A stretch of DNA of 64,000 nt from Pleomorphomonas koreensis DSM 23070. Its GTDB lineage: Bacteria; Pseudomonadota; Alphaproteobacteria; Rhizobiales; Pleomorphomonadaceae. The notes beneath the pieces were generated by a model. The model saw nothing but the letters and a program-made list of their open reading frames with translations. It searched no databases and was not told where the DNA came from. The translations under genes and the position numbers were made by a program. This document shows, piece after piece, positions 49,966-59,308 of the stretch (the stretch's first letter is position 1; each line of letters starts with the position of its first letter). The stretch covers positions 38,850-102,849 of the forward strand of contig NZ_AULH01000018.1 in NCBI RefSeq assembly GCF_000425185.1, in the 5' to 3' direction.

Positions 49966-51186
49966 ATGGGCAATTCATTGACGACGGGAGCCGCGGCGAC
50001 CGCGTTGGCGGCTGTTTTGACATTCGGCAACGCCGCCGAGGCGATGGCCGGCGGCGGCGACTTCGTGGGCGGCTTGATTGTCGGCGGCGTCATCGGCACG
50101 ATCATCGGCCACGAGGCCGGCAAGTCGCGGCCGGCGCCGCGGCGCGTCCATCGCCCGACCTACGACCCCGTGGTCGTCGAATACTGGCGGACCGTGCAAT
50201 CGGCACTCAACGAGATAGGCATTCCGGTCGGGCGGCCCGATGGCGTGCCCGGCAACAAGACCCGGCGCGGTGTCCGTTCGTTCCAGGCATCGATCGGCGT
50301 CGAGCCGTCCGGCCAGTTGAGCCAGGACCAGTACAACGAGTTGATGCGTCAGGCCAACACGGCGCTGGCCATGGGCGGCGGCACCGTCAATCAGCCGGCC
50401 TATGCCGCCATGCCGCCCTACCCGGAGGACGTGCCGACTGCGGTGCCGCAACAGGGCGTCGTCGCCGCCGCCGTGGTGCGGCCGTTGGCCGTCGCGCCGA
50501 TTTCGCCGCAGGCACCGGAACCGCAGGTCGCCGCCGCGGTACCGGCCGAGCCCGCCGACACCAAGGTGCTCGACAGCCTGCTGTCGCCGGCCAAACCGCT
50601 GTCGGACGAGGAGATCGACCGGCTGGAAGACGTCTCGACGGTGCTCGGCATCTACGTCGGCGATACCAAGGCCGCCGCACTGAAGGCGTTCAGGGACGGC
50701 ATCGGCAACTGCGTGACCACCGGCGCGCTGACCGAATGCAGCAACAAGGGCGATGCCTATACCGACACGGCGAGCTTTGCGACCACCGGCAGCGGCGACT
50801 CGGAGAGCGTGTTCTATCTCGCCCGTAGCATCGACTTCACCACGCCCCTGCCGAAGGAGACCATCGTCTCCAAGCTCGGCGAGACGCTGAAGCCGATCGT
50901 CGAGGATGCCGACATGACGCTCGCCACCTCGCCGGCCTGCGACCGCTCGACGGCTACGGCCGTTGCCGAGCGTGACCGGATCATCGGCGCCTACGCCCGC
51001 AGTCCGGTGACCGGCACCACCGGCCTGTCCCGGCTGATCGGCGATTGCGTCGCCTATTTTCACGCGGCGGTTCCGCTGAAGGACGGGCAGGCTACGGGGC
51101 TGCGCGTCTATCTGTTCGACAGCCGCGCCTTGCCGCCGCTGACCGACACGGCCGCCAAGGCATTGCCCGACGAACTGAAGTTCTGA
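49966..51186 (+). CDS. Exported peptidoglycan-binding domain protein
   Basis: 406 residues. N-terminal signal-like segment ('TALAAVLTFGNAAEAMAGGG'), a glycine-zipper-type stretch 'GGLIVGGVIGTIIGHEAG', then a PG_binding_1-like domain around residues 70-115 ('VQSALNEIGIPVGRPDGVPG', 'GVRSFQASIG'). A proline/alanine linker leads to a C-terminal domain of ~200 residues with three or four cysteines that I do not recognise. Probably periplasmic and cell-wall associated. Confidence 0.65.
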   Translation: MGNSLTTGAAATALAAVLTFGNAAEAMAGGGDFVGGLIVGGVIGTIIGHEAGKSRPAPRRVHRPTYDPVVVEYWRTVQSALNEIGIPVGRPDGVPGNKTRRGVRSFQASIGVEPSGQLSQDQYNELMRQANTALAMGGGTVNQPAYAAMPPYPEDVPTAVPQQGVVAAAVVRPLAVAPISPQAPEPQVAAAVPAEPADTKVLDSLLSPAKPLSDEEIDRLEDVSTVLGIYVGDTKAAALKAFRDGIGNCVTTGALTECSNKGDAYTDTASFATTGSGDSESVFYLARSIDFTTPLPKETIVSKLGETLKPIVEDADMTLATSPACDRSTATAVAERDRIIGAYARSPVTGTTGLSRLIGDCVAYFHAAVPLKDGQATGLRVYLFDSRALPPLTDTAAKALPDELKF

Positions 51187-51246
51187 TCCGTCTGGCGGGC
51201 GCCGGCGCGCCGGCACCCGGCGCCCTTCCGGGCGTCGGTTTTCGGC

Positions 51247-51277
51247 AAAGGGGCGGCCCGTCCGGACCGCCCCTTTT
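51247..51277. terminator. Bidirectional intrinsic terminator
   Basis: AAAGGGGCGG at 51247-51256 pairs with CCGCCCCTTT at 51267-51276, giving T-runs on both strands. It separates convergent genes. Confidence 0.8.
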
Positions 51278-51286
51278 CACGTGGCC

Positions 51287-51910
51287 TCAGATTTCCGAGG
51301 CGGTTTTCACGACCTTGCCGACCAGGCCGTAGGCGATGCCTTCCTCGGCGCTCATCCAGTAGTCGCGGTCGGTATCCTTCTCGATCCGCTCCACCGGCTG
51401 GCCGGTGGCCTCGGCGAAGATGCGGTTGAGACGGTCGCGCATCTTGATGATCTCGCGCGCCTGGATCTCGATGTCGGTGGCCATGCCGCCGGTGCCGCCG
51501 GACGGCTGGTGCAGCAGGAAGCGGGTGTTGGGCGTGCAGAAGCGGCGCTCCCTGGGCACCGACACGTAGATCAGCGCGCCGGCGCTCGCCACCCAGCCCG
51601 TGCCGATGATGTTCACCGGCGCCGGCACGAAGCCGATCATGTCGTGGATCATGTCGCCGGACTCGACGTGGCCGCCGGGCGAGGAGACGATGACGGTGAT
51701 CGGGTCGGTGGCGCTGGCTTCGGCGAGCGCCAAGAGGCGCGCCGTCACGTCCTTGGCCATCTCCTGGCTCACCTGGCCGGTGATCAGCACGGTGCGCGAC
51801 TTGAAGAGATACTTGTCGACCTGCGGGGCGGGAGCCGCGTCCTTGAGCTTCTCGTCCTTCTCCTCTTCCTCGTCGTCGAGGCGGACGTATTCCTGATCCT
51901 TGGAAATCAT
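51287..51910 (-). CDS. clpP: ATP-dependent Clp protease proteolytic subunit
   Basis: 207 residues. An acidic, variable N-terminus is followed by the ClpP fold: '[20 protein letters not shown]', '[20 protein letters not shown]', catalytic Ser in '[10 protein letters not shown]' (in place of the usual AASMGA), catalytic His in 'FLLHQPSGG' and Asp in '[12 protein letters not shown]', then 'YGLVGKVV'. The divergent serine loop marks it as an accessory ClpP paralogue, not the main clpP next to clpX. Start at 51910 (GAAGG six bases upstream); ATGs at 51946 and 51982 are alternatives. Confidence 0.8.
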   Translation of the reverse strand: MISKDQEYVRLDDEEEEKDEKLKDAAPAPQVDKYLFKSRTVLITGQVSQEMAKDVTARLLALAEASATDPITVIVSSPGGHVESGDMIHDMIGFVPAPVNIIGTGWVASAGALIYVSVPRERRFCTPNTRFLLHQPSGGTGGMATDIEIQAREIIKMRDRLNRIFAEATGQPVERIEKDTDRDYWMSAEEGIAYGLVGKVVKTASEI

Positions 51911-52042
51911 GTGGACCTTCTCGTGGGTGGCGGCCGCGAAGGACATCGGGCCTTGGGACTCGCAATTCCTGATGGGCTTCATTCGTATCCCATCAGGGGA
52001 GCCGACGGCAACCCGACCGGACGGACAGGGTGAACGGCGCGC

Positions 52043-52540
52043 TCACTCCTCGAGATAGGCACGCAAGGCGACGAGCGACAGGTCCCGCGTGGCGGTTTCC
52101 CTCAGCATGCAGCCGGTCAGCGCCGTTCCGAAGCCGGTGCCGCCCTGCCAGAACGAGCTTTCCACCTCGCAGGTGGTGTCGCGCACCGTCAGCCAAGCCT
52201 TCTGGCCGGCCTTGAGCTTGTCGCGCGCCTCGCCCTCCAGCCCGTCGAGCAGCGTCTTGTAGTCGTCGTTGAGGCGCTCGTCCCACAGCGTCGACTCGCG
52301 GGCCAGGCAGGCGCCCATCATCACCGTGTTGTCGTTGTCAGGCTCGGCGAGACAGGGATCGGAGATAACGCCGATGCAGCGGAAGGCGCTGCCACCCTCC
52401 TCCTCGCCGGCCTTGGCGATGCAGTCGGCCACCGCCTGCCGGTCGGCGGCGGTCGGTTCGGCGGGATCGGCCTCATCGGCCCGCGCGGCGCCCGAACAGG
52501 CGAGCGCCGCCACCAGCGAGAGCGCGAAGACGATGCGCAT
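52043..52540 (-). CDS. LprI-like (DUF1311) secreted protein
   Basis: 165 residues. Sec signal peptide ('FALSLVAALACSGAARADE'). The mature part has six cysteines and the DUF1311/LprI pattern 'LNDDYKTLLDGLEGEARDKL', 'QKAWLTVRDTTCEVES', where the family reads W...RD..C. LprI of Mycobacterium inhibits lysozyme. It lies just downstream of a GH25 lysozyme gene on the same strand, so immunity or control of that enzyme is possible, but DUF1311 proteins are diverse. Confidence 0.75.
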   Translation of the reverse strand: MRIVFALSLVAALACSGAARADEADPAEPTAADRQAVADCIAKAGEEEGGSAFRCIGVISDPCLAEPDNDNTVMMGACLARESTLWDERLNDDYKTLLDGLEGEARDKLKAGQKAWLTVRDTTCEVESSFWQGGTGFGTALTGCMLRETATRDLSLVALRAYLEE

Positions 52541-52558
52541 TCGGTCCTCCTCCGCTTC

Positions 52559-52654
52559 CAGAGCAATTCCGGTTCACCGGAACCGCTCGATCTCCTTGTA
52601 TGGACGCACTTCCGGACGCAGGACCGGCTCCCGCTTTTGCCGGAGTTGCTCTAG
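52559..52654. repeat. RIME-like dispersed intergenic repeat, copy C
   Basis: A shorter, more diverged copy (96 bp) from CAGAGCAATTCCGG to TTGCTCTAG. It shares CTTCCGGACGCA and CCCGCTTTTGCCGGA with copies A and B. The GH25 stop codon (52651-52653) is inside its right end. Confidence 0.75.
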
Positions 52655-53472
52655 CTCCCCGGATTGAGCCGCCCCGCCAGGAAGGCGCGCCACTCGCGCA
52701 CCGAGCCGTTGAACACGTTGCGATCGACCCGGCCGCGGATACCCGCCACCTTGCCGGCTTCGGTATGTTGCCAGAAGTGCCAGCGCAGGCTCGGATCGCG
52801 GACCAGCGGATGTCCCTTGTAGGAGGCGATCCACACGAAATGATCCGGGAAGGCGCCTTTGAGGCGATCGTTGTAGAAGCTGATCGAGGTGTAGATGATC
52901 GGCCGCTTGCCGTAATAGCGCTCGATGGCATCGAGCCAGGTCTTCACCTCCGGGATGATCTGCTCACGCGGCGGGTGGCCCGGACAGGTCTTGGAGTTGA
53001 CCCATTCGATGTCGAGCACCGGCGGCAGCGCGTAAGGATCATAGGGCACGTGCTGGAGGAACCAGGCCACCTGCTCCATGGCCGGCCGGCAGAAATACCA
53101 GAAGTGATAGGCGCCGCGCGGCAGGCCGGCCATGGCGGCGCCGTACCAGTTGGAGCTGAACTTCGGGTCCGACCAGTCGCCGCCCTCGGTGGCCTTCAGC
53201 CAGGCGAAGGCGGTATTGTCGGCCACCACCGAACGCCAGTTGATGTCCTCCTGGAAATAGGAGACGTCGATGCCCTTCACCGGATAGTCGTCCGGCCCCG
53301 GCGGGCCGAAGTCGAACAGCGCGCAGGCCGACAGGCCCAGGGCGAGCGAGCCGAGAGCCAACGGGTTGACGAGACGAGCGGCAAGGCCGGCCCAGCGGCC
53401 CGCCCCATCCGGCGCGCCGCCGGCGCGCCACCGCTTTCTCCGAAACACCTTCTTCAGCCCAGCAAAATCCAT
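52651..53472 (-). CDS. GH25 lysozyme-like lipoprotein
   Basis: 273 residues. A basic N-terminus leads to a hydrophobic segment with lipobox L-S-A-C, then a GH25 (Cellosyl/LysM-lysozyme type) barrel: 'VKGIDVSYFQEDINW', 'FAWLKATEGGDW', 'GAYHFWYFC', catalytic pair in 'PVLDIEWVNS', and 'PIIYTSISFYND'. It hydrolyses peptidoglycan glycan strands. The ATG at 53472 overlaps the mgtE 3' end by 19 bp, so the two are co-transcribed. Confidence 0.85.
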   Translation of the reverse strand: MDFAGLKKVFRRKRWRAGGAPDGAGRWAGLAARLVNPLALGSLALGLSACALFDFGPPGPDDYPVKGIDVSYFQEDINWRSVVADNTAFAWLKATEGGDWSDPKFSSNWYGAAMAGLPRGAYHFWYFCRPAMEQVAWFLQHVPYDPYALPPVLDIEWVNSKTCPGHPPREQIIPEVKTWLDAIERYYGKRPIIYTSISFYNDRLKGAFPDHFVWIASYKGHPLVRDPSLRWHFWQHTEAGKVAGIRGRVDRNVFNGSVREWRAFLAGRLNPGS

Positions 53473-54866
53473 GACGCAAGCCCGAGGAACGCCAGAAACC
53501 CCACGACGTCGGTCACCATGGTCACGAACACCCCCGAGGCGACCGCCGGATCGATGTCGAACCGCTCGAAGGCCAAGGGTATCATGATGCCGGCCGACGC
53601 CGCGGACAACAGATTGACGATCATCGCGGCGCCGATCACGCTTCCAAGGAGCGGGTCCTGGAACCAGAGCGCGGCCGCCAAGCCGACGATCACTGCAAAA
53701 CTGCCGCCGTTGAGTAAACCAACGCTTAATTCTCGACCGAAAATCCGCCAAACATTGTGGGTATCGAGATCGCGGGTGGCGAGCGCCCGCACCGTCACCG
53801 TCATGGTCTGCGTCGCCGCGTTGCCGCCCATCGAGGCGACGATCGGCATCAGCACGGCCAGCGCCACCATCCTCGAGATGGATTCGGAGAACATGCCGAT
53901 CACCGACGAGGCGAGGAAGGCGGTCACCATGTTGACGGCGAGCCAGACCCAGCGCGTCTTCAGCGTGTAGAACACGGAGTCGGAGATCTCCTCGTCGCCG
54001 ACACCGGCCAGCGCGCGGATGTCCTCCTCCGCCTCGGCCTGAATGACGTCGACCACGTCGTCGACGGTGATGACGCCGACCAGCCGCTCCGCCTCGTCGA
54101 CGACGGCTGCCGACACCAGATTGTAGCGCTCGAACATGCGCGCCACGACCTCCTGGTCGTCGGTGGCCAGCACCCGCTGCCGCTCATCGTTCATGATATC
54201 GGCCATGCGGGTGACGCGCGGCGCCCGCAGCAGGCGGTTGAGCGCCACGGCGCCGAGATAGCGGAAGCCGGCGTCGATCACGAACACTTCGTAGAATTCG
54301 TCCGGCAGGTCCTTCCGCTCGCGCAGGTAGTCGATGGTCTGCCCGGCGGTCCAGAACGGCGGCACGGCGATGAAGTCGGTCTGCATGCGCCGACCGGCCG
54401 TCTCCTCGGGAAAGTCGAGACTGCGGCGCAACGCCATGCGGTCGACGGCCGGCAACTTGGCGAGGATCTCCTCCTGGTCCTCGTCATCGAGGTCCTCCAG
54501 GATGTAGACGGCGTCGTCGGAATCGAGGTCGCGCACGCCCTCGGCCACCGCCTCCGGCGGCAACTCCTCGATCAGCTGGACGCGGACGGTCTCGTCGACC
54601 TCGGTCAGCGCCGTGAAGTCGAAGTGCTCGCCGAGAAGCTGGATGAACGGCGCGCGCTCGTCGGGCGACAGCGCCTCGATGATGTCGCCGACGTCGGCCT
54701 CGTGCAGGTCGGCGGCCAGCGCCTCGATGGTACGCGCGTCGGCCGCCTCGATCGCCGTGCGGAGAGCTTCGAGGAAGGCGGGCGAGAAGTCACCATCCTC
54801 CGTCCTGAGCGGCGGCAGGCCGTCGGGGATCGGTGTCGCAGGCGCGTTGGGCTCGGCTTCGGCCAT
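53454..54866 (-). CDS. mgtE: Magnesium transporter MgtE
   Basis: 470 residues. An acidic N-domain with MgtE repeats, two CBS domains (about residues 150-270, 'ADIMNDERQRVLATDDQEVV', 'LVGVITVDDVVDVIQAEAEE'), then five TM helices with the pore motif 'MPIVASMGGNAATQTMTVTV'. Cytosolic Mg2+ binding to the N and CBS domains gates the channel. GGGAG lies eight bases before the ATG. Confidence 0.95.
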   Translation of the reverse strand: MAEAEPNAPATPIPDGLPPLRTEDGDFSPAFLEALRTAIEAADARTIEALAADLHEADVGDIIEALSPDERAPFIQLLGEHFDFTALTEVDETVRVQLIEELPPEAVAEGVRDLDSDDAVYILEDLDDEDQEEILAKLPAVDRMALRRSLDFPEETAGRRMQTDFIAVPPFWTAGQTIDYLRERKDLPDEFYEVFVIDAGFRYLGAVALNRLLRAPRVTRMADIMNDERQRVLATDDQEVVARMFERYNLVSAAVVDEAERLVGVITVDDVVDVIQAEAEEDIRALAGVGDEEISDSVFYTLKTRWVWLAVNMVTAFLASSVIGMFSESISRMVALAVLMPIVASMGGNAATQTMTVTVRALATRDLDTHNVWRIFGRELSVGLLNGGSFAVIVGLAAALWFQDPLLGSVIGAAMIVNLLSAASAGIMIPLAFERFDIDPAVASGVFVTMVTDVVGFLAFLGLASWILLG

Positions 54867-55138
54867 GGCGCGTCTCCCGTAGGTCTTGAGGCGGCGGGCA
54901 GGTTGAATCGATGGCGACGGTCGGCACCGTGGCCGGGAGTTAAGGCCGACAAACCGGATGGTGCAAGGGAGAAATTACGGCCGGGCGGCGGGGTAAGACG
55001 CCGGTTTTAAGTTTACCGGCATGTCTATAGCCTTTTAAGGGAAGGCTCACATACCCTTTGTCGTTGACAGCGACTGACAATTGCTCGATAGTCAAATCAT
55101 ATATCTTCCGAACCATCGCCTATACTGAGTAAGATGAA
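54867..55138. other. Composition boundary before an AT-rich islet
   Basis: 272 bp in which GC drops sharply from about 55000 on. No gene seen; the promoter of the gene at 55139 probably lies in the AT-rich half. Confidence 0.4.
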
Positions 55139-56368
55139 GTGAAACATAAAGCCGCCCCTAAAAAGAATGTTTTATTCGTATGGAGACATAATAATGATTT
55201 TGACTCAACTCTTCCAGTCATATTTACAGCGGCAAAAAATAACTCTTTTGACCACATATATATTTTTGTATCCTCGGAAGAATTGCTATGGAGGAATGAT
55301 TTTCGGATTTCTGTCCTAAGTGAGCTGCCTAATATTACAATATTTGATATATGGAAGCTGGCCGGAAAACTCATTGGCATTCCTATGCGTCGCCTCTGCG
55401 AGACAACTCGTATGACCAGAGGCCCATTGAGGAAAATTTTTCCTAGAATAGCAAGAACAATAATAAGTCGTTCTGCATGGAGAAATCAATTACTGATTAC
55501 AATCAGAGAAATAGACCCGGCACTTATCGCCTTTGATTGGGTAGATTTGAGCTGGGATCGTCCCGACCAAGGCCCGTGGGGTATCAAGTCAATTGCCGAC
55601 TGGGCGAAATCGAACCGACGCCCCGTAGTTGGATTGATGCATGGCCTTTCTTTGGCAAGTTTTCCAAATGGGGCGAACAGTCTATCTCATGATTTTAGCC
55701 GCTTATATATTGAGAGTGAATTTCGATATAAGCAAATGGCTGAAGCCGATTTCCCGCAGGAAAAAATCTGCGTCGCCGGCGCGCCGAGGTTCGACAAATC
55801 ATGGGTCGATCTGCTTGGGAAAGCTATTGCAACTCAAAGTCTAGCAAGGCACGACCACCAAATCAAAACCATCGTCTTTTTTGCGACGAAACTTGTTTAC
55901 GATTACGATTTCGAACGTGTGATAGATTGGCTTGATCGCGTCGCCACTGTGCCGGGAATTAGGCTGATCGTGCAGCCGCACCCCAGAGGACAGGGGAAAA
56001 GCAGTTTTCGACGTCTACGGCGGCATCCCGGCTGCATCATCGATATGACGACTCCAGCTCCAATTCTCATTCGAGAAGCGGACATCGTTTCGACACTTGT
56101 CTCTTCAGTGGTTTGCGAAGCTATTGTCTTGGGCCTCCCCCTCCTTTACCCTCGCTTTTTGAATTCGCTATCCACTCGTTTCGATGAAGAAGGGGCCTGT
56201 ATCGTTGTCGAGAGAATGGAGGATACGGAAGCTGCGATCAGACGTTGCCTAGAAGAGAAAATCCCTTGGGAAGCGTACAAAAGATTTCTGGATCGGCATG
56301 TTTTGGGAGGGCAACAGTCCCCGATTACAGCTACCCTGAATGATATGCTGTTAATTGTCGGTCAATAG
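55139..56368 (+). CDS. Putative GT-B fold glycosyl-/glycerophosphotransferase-like protein
   Basis: 409 residues, clearly lower in GC than its neighbours. An N-terminal Rossmann-like half ('KKNVLFVWRHNNDFDSTLPV') and a C-terminal half with 'IRLIVQPHPRGQG', 'ADIVSTLVSSVVCEAIVLGLPLLYPR', a pattern seen in CDP-glycerol glycerophosphotransferases and capsule/LPS glycosyltransferases (R/K-x-H-P and a phosphate-binding S-x-x-x-x-E/A-x-x-x-G-x-P). No signal or TM. Probably a cell-surface polysaccharide modification gene acquired by transfer. Starts with GTG; weak ribosome-binding site. Confidence 0.5.
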   Translation: MKHKAAPKKNVLFVWRHNNDFDSTLPVIFTAAKNNSFDHIYIFVSSEELLWRNDFRISVLSELPNITIFDIWKLAGKLIGIPMRRLCETTRMTRGPLRKIFPRIARTIISRSAWRNQLLITIREIDPALIAFDWVDLSWDRPDQGPWGIKSIADWAKSNRRPVVGLMHGLSLASFPNGANSLSHDFSRLYIESEFRYKQMAEADFPQEKICVAGAPRFDKSWVDLLGKAIATQSLARHDHQIKTIVFFATKLVYDYDFERVIDWLDRVATVPGIRLIVQPHPRGQGKSSFRRLRRHPGCIIDMTTPAPILIREADIVSTLVSSVVCEAIVLGLPLLYPRFLNSLSTRFDEEGACIVVERMEDTEAAIRRCLEEKIPWEAYKRFLDRHVLGGQQSPITATLNDMLLIVGQ

Positions 56369-56393
56369 TTCACCCTGCGCCGCCTTGGAAAGG

Positions 56394-57062
56394 CTATAAT
56401 TTACGATAAGTGTCTCTATCAAAGCGAACCACAACATTCTTTTTTAGAATGGGCCAGCTTGTCAGAACACATGACGTATATCCAAAACTCTCTCCCCAAC
56501 GCCGCAATGATCCAAGGTCATCAATAGATATGATTTTCTCTTGGGACGATCGATAAATGACCTCGTCGAACAGAATATCTCGGTTGTTCGCAAATAACCT
56601 GCGTCGCCAATATCCTGGATTGCTCTGATAGACATAAATAGAATCCCCCTTAAAACTTCTAAAAATATCCGACTTGCGGGCCAAATAAACCAAGCATTTG
56701 GAGAATATGATAATATCTGGATTCCTCGCGAAAAGCTCGACAAGAATAGGATCGGTATCAAACTGATCCGCATTACCTTGAACTACATCGAGGCCTTTCG
56801 ATCGACTCATTTCAACAGCCCCAGGCGACAAGTCAAACCCCGCGACCGTACACTCCTTTTTTGAGAGAGCCTGCAAGAGCGTTCCAGAGCCGCAAGCAAT
56901 ATCAACGATGCTCTTTCCCGGCCGAATGTCCTCTAAAATATCTCGAAATCCAGAATGGAGATGTTCATTCACATAGACATCTCGAGTACTGGTTGCCGCG
57001 ACATGGTCCGCATAACTACCCACCATATCTTCCTCCACCATAAGAATCTCAGCGGGATCCAT
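56394..57062 (-). CDS. Class I SAM-dependent methyltransferase
   Basis: 222 residues, AT-rich. SAM motif I 'VDIACGSGTLLQAL' near residue 53 and 'VAGFDLSPGAVEMSRSKG' (acidic end of beta-2). Post-I 'DIIIFSKCLVYL'. The C-terminal part ('NPGYWRRRLFANNRDILFDE') is unlike common families, so the substrate is unknown. Convergent with the GT-like gene 25 bp away; the two form an islet unlike the surrounding genome. Confidence 0.75.
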   Translation of the reverse strand: MDPAEILMVEEDMVGSYADHVAATSTRDVYVNEHLHSGFRDILEDIRPGKSIVDIACGSGTLLQALSKKECTVAGFDLSPGAVEMSRSKGLDVVQGNADQFDTDPILVELFARNPDIIIFSKCLVYLARKSDIFRSFKGDSIYVYQSNPGYWRRRLFANNRDILFDEVIYRSSQEKIISIDDLGSLRRWGESFGYTSCVLTSWPILKKNVVVRFDRDTYRKL

Positions 57063-57159
57063 TTGCGGCTACTCGCTGGGGGCACTTTTCCCATCTCAGA
57101 GAACAGAAAGAGCCGTGCAAAACAAATTGCATCCCATAACCAGTTTAACGAAAAATTCT

Positions 57160-57195
57160 AAAAAAAAGCCGGGCACTTAAAGGCCCGGATTTTTT
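57160..57195. terminator. Bidirectional intrinsic terminator
   Basis: CCGGGC at 57169-57174 pairs with GCCCGG at 57183-57188; eight A precede and six T follow. It marks the edge between the AT-rich islet and the phage region. Confidence 0.75.
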
Positions 57196-57327
57196 AGATG
57201 GTGCGGTCGAGAATTGTTGCATTCAATTGCAATAACAAGCACATGGCACATTGCGAGGGGATAAAGGCCCTGTTGATTTTTAAGGCGTTTTCGGCGCGCT
57301 CCCCTCGCCTGCCTGTAGCTCCACGAA

Positions 57328-57855
57328 TCATCCAACCTTGCGCCGGAAAGCGACTTTCGGTCGCGCCTCGGCTTCGGACGGCTTCACGGCGATCGGCACC
57401 ACATTACCCGGCGGATCCGGGTCTTTGAGCGTCGAGCGGATAACATAGGTGCCCTGGCGCAGGAGCAGCGTGACGCGCGGGTTTTGCTCAAGCTCCGCAT
57501 CGAAGGCGGCATGGGCAGTTACAACGGACGCGCAGGCGGCGCGCGTTTCGTAGAACCGAACGCCGCCATCCGACCACATTTCAACACGGTGGCTAAGGCC
57601 CTTCAGGGGATCGGGACGCTTCACCTCGCGCACCACGTAGGCCGCCGATGGCTCAGAACCGCACACGTGACACCGCATGCGGTCGACGACCTCCTGGAAG
57701 AAGCCCAATCGCGACGACTGGATGAGGCGCTTGAGCGAGATGTGCGTGGTGGTACCGCAGGGGGTACATTCGACAGCGAGCGCCGTCCATCCGGCTTCGT
57801 CGGCCTGGCGAATGGTCAATGCAAAATGGCTCGCTATCTCGAAAACTCTGTCCAT
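57328..57855 (-). CDS. Phage-associated protein with four-Cys zinc-finger-like motif
   Basis: 175 residues. 'CTPCG' near residue 30 and 'CHVCG' near residue 63 form a probable zinc ribbon; the C-terminus is basic ('KVAFRRKVG'). No family recognised. It is divergent from the SRAP gene, with 69 bp between starts. Possibly a DNA-binding regulator of the phage block. Confidence 0.5.
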   Translation of the reverse strand: MDRVFEIASHFALTIRQADEAGWTALAVECTPCGTTTHISLKRLIQSSRLGFFQEVVDRMRCHVCGSEPSAAYVVREVKRPDPLKGLSHRVEMWSDGGVRFYETRAACASVVTAHAAFDAELEQNPRVTLLLRQGTYVIRSTLKDPDPPGNVVPIAVKPSEAEARPKVAFRRKVG

Positions 57856-57924
57856 GCCGCGATGATGGCACTGGAACATTCAGAGAACAACTGTCAGAAT
57901 ATGTCAGGAAACGAGGAACGAAGC

Positions 57925-58563
57925 ATGTGCAACCTCTACAGCATGACGCGCGCCCCTGCCGCCATCCGTGCCATCAGCAAGGCGATGGTCGATCACACGG
58001 GAAACCTGGAGCCCCTGCCCTCCATCTTCCCGGACCAGATGGCGCCGGTGGTTCGCCAGCACGCAGGCGAGCGGGAAATCCTGCGCATGCGCTGGGGAAT
58101 GCCGGGGCCGCCGGCCTTTGGCGGCGCCCCGATCACCAACGTCCGCAATACGCAATCCGGTTGGTGGCGCCGCTGGCTTGGCCCTGAGAGCCGCTGCCTC
58201 GTTCCAGTGTCGTCCTTTTGCGAATACGCCGATACCAAGCCTCGCAAAACACCCATGTGGTTCGCCCTCAATGAGGGACGGGACCTATTCTTTTTCGCTG
58301 GCATCTGGACGACATGGCACGGCACGCGCGGCACCAAGGCCGAGCCGGTCGAGGGCGAACATAAGCTCTATGCCTTTCTGACCACCGAGCCGAACGCCGA
58401 GGTCGAACCTATCCACCCCAAGGCAATGCCGGTCATTTTGACAACGGCCGAAGAGCTCGATGTCTGGCTGCGCGCGCCGTGGTCGGAGGCAAGCGCCCTG
58501 CAACGCCCGCTACCCGATGGCACGCTGCAGATCGTCGCCAGCGGAAACAAGGAAGATCCTTAA
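57925..58563 (+). CDS. SOS response-associated peptidase (SRAP; YedK/HMCES)
   Basis: 212 residues. The catalytic Cys is residue 2 after Met removal ('M-C-N-L-Y'). Asn in 'ITNVRN', Glu in 'SSFCEYAD' and His in '[10 protein letters not shown]' complete the known active site. SRAP proteins form a thiazolidine link with abasic sites in single-stranded DNA and protect them. Phage-borne copies are common. A short homologous fragment lies at 61761. Starts at ATG after GAGGAA. Confidence 0.9.
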   Translation: MCNLYSMTRAPAAIRAISKAMVDHTGNLEPLPSIFPDQMAPVVRQHAGEREILRMRWGMPGPPAFGGAPITNVRNTQSGWWRRWLGPESRCLVPVSSFCEYADTKPRKTPMWFALNEGRDLFFFAGIWTTWHGTRGTKAEPVEGEHKLYAFLTTEPNAEVEPIHPKAMPVILTTAEELDVWLRAPWSEASALQRPLPDGTLQIVASGNKEDP

Positions 58564-59033
58564 GGAATACGAAGGGCGGCCCTGATCGCCGCCGCGATGG
58601 CATCGCCGAAGTAGGAAAAAGCGAGCCATACTCCTGAAGCCACAAGGGCACCCCCGAGGCCGACCAGCATGGCCATTCCCTGCCCCATGCTGAGGATCTT
58701 TCGCCACTCGGCAACGGCGGGCGCCACCTCCTGATCTAGCCGTTCCTCGATCGCCTTGGCATGCTCACGGGCCTGCGCGCTCACCTGCACGGAAATCGCC
58801 ACATCGCCAGTCAGCTTGGCAATAAGCCCGGCCTGTTCATCGAGCCTTCTATGCACGGCCGCGCGACTTTGCGCCGCCGCATCCTTCTCGCCGGCCATCT
58901 CATCGGCAAGATATTGCAAGCCCGCCTCGATGCGACCAAGTGACCGCGAGATATCCCCGTCGGCGGCGGGTTGGCGGGCCGGTCGACGCCTAGAACGCGA
59001 GCGGACGGCAGGCTGCTTTTCGGATTCGGCCAT
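58560..59033 (-). CDS. DUF1515-like phage protein
   Basis: 157 residues. A basic N-terminus, a helical region '[20 protein letters not shown]', '[20 protein letters not shown]' and a single TM helix near the C-terminus ('[21 protein letters not shown]'). This matches DUF1515 of rhizobial phages (coiled-coil plus TM). Function unknown; last gene of the lysis-type operon. Its ATG overlaps the stop of the o-spanin-like gene by one base (TAATG). Confidence 0.65.
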   Translation of the reverse strand: MAESEKQPAVRSRSRRRPARQPAADGDISRSLGRIEAGLQYLADEMAGEKDAAAQSRAAVHRRLDEQAGLIAKLTGDVAISVQVSAQAREHAKAIEERLDQEVAPAVAEWRKILSMGQGMAMLVGLGGALVASGVWLAFSYFGDAIAAAIRAALRIP

Positions 59034-59308
59034 TATGTTCCCCGGCAGGCGCGGGCGCCGGCGTCGAGCCGCTCCCACTCGGTGGCGAGCATATCGACGC
59101 GGGCGATCATGCCGGCCGCGTCGAGGCTTTCGAGTTCGGCGAGGATCGCCGCCTTCTGCTTTTCCGTCGTCGGCCGAGGGCACGCGCGCGCCAGCCCTTC
59201 ACGGATCTGAGACGCCTCACCGGTCAGTGCTGGCCGTTCCGTCGCCAGTTCGGCGCAGGCGGGCAAGCACGCCAGCAGCGCCGCCGCGATCGGCTTGATC
59301 CACCGCAT
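59033..59308 (-). CDS. Rz1-like lipoprotein (o-spanin candidate)
   Basis: 91 residues. Signal with lipobox-like L-L-A-C and L-P-A-C around residues 10-18, then a short charged periplasmic part with two more cysteines. The first 92 bases overlap the preceding gene in another frame, the classical Rz/Rz1 arrangement. GGAG lies upstream of the ATG at 59308. O-spanins bridge to the outer membrane in the last step of lysis. Confidence 0.6.
   Translation of the reverse strand: MRWIKPIAAALLACLPACAELATERPALTGEASQIREGLARACPRPTTEKQKAAILAELESLDAAGMIARVDMLATEWERLDAGARACRGT

Noticed and set aside
57196..57327. Candidate phage attachment or Mu-type end (ATGGCAC near 57245)
   Set aside because: A partial match to the 1867/1983 repeats is too short, has no second copy, and no TG/CA end could be fixed.
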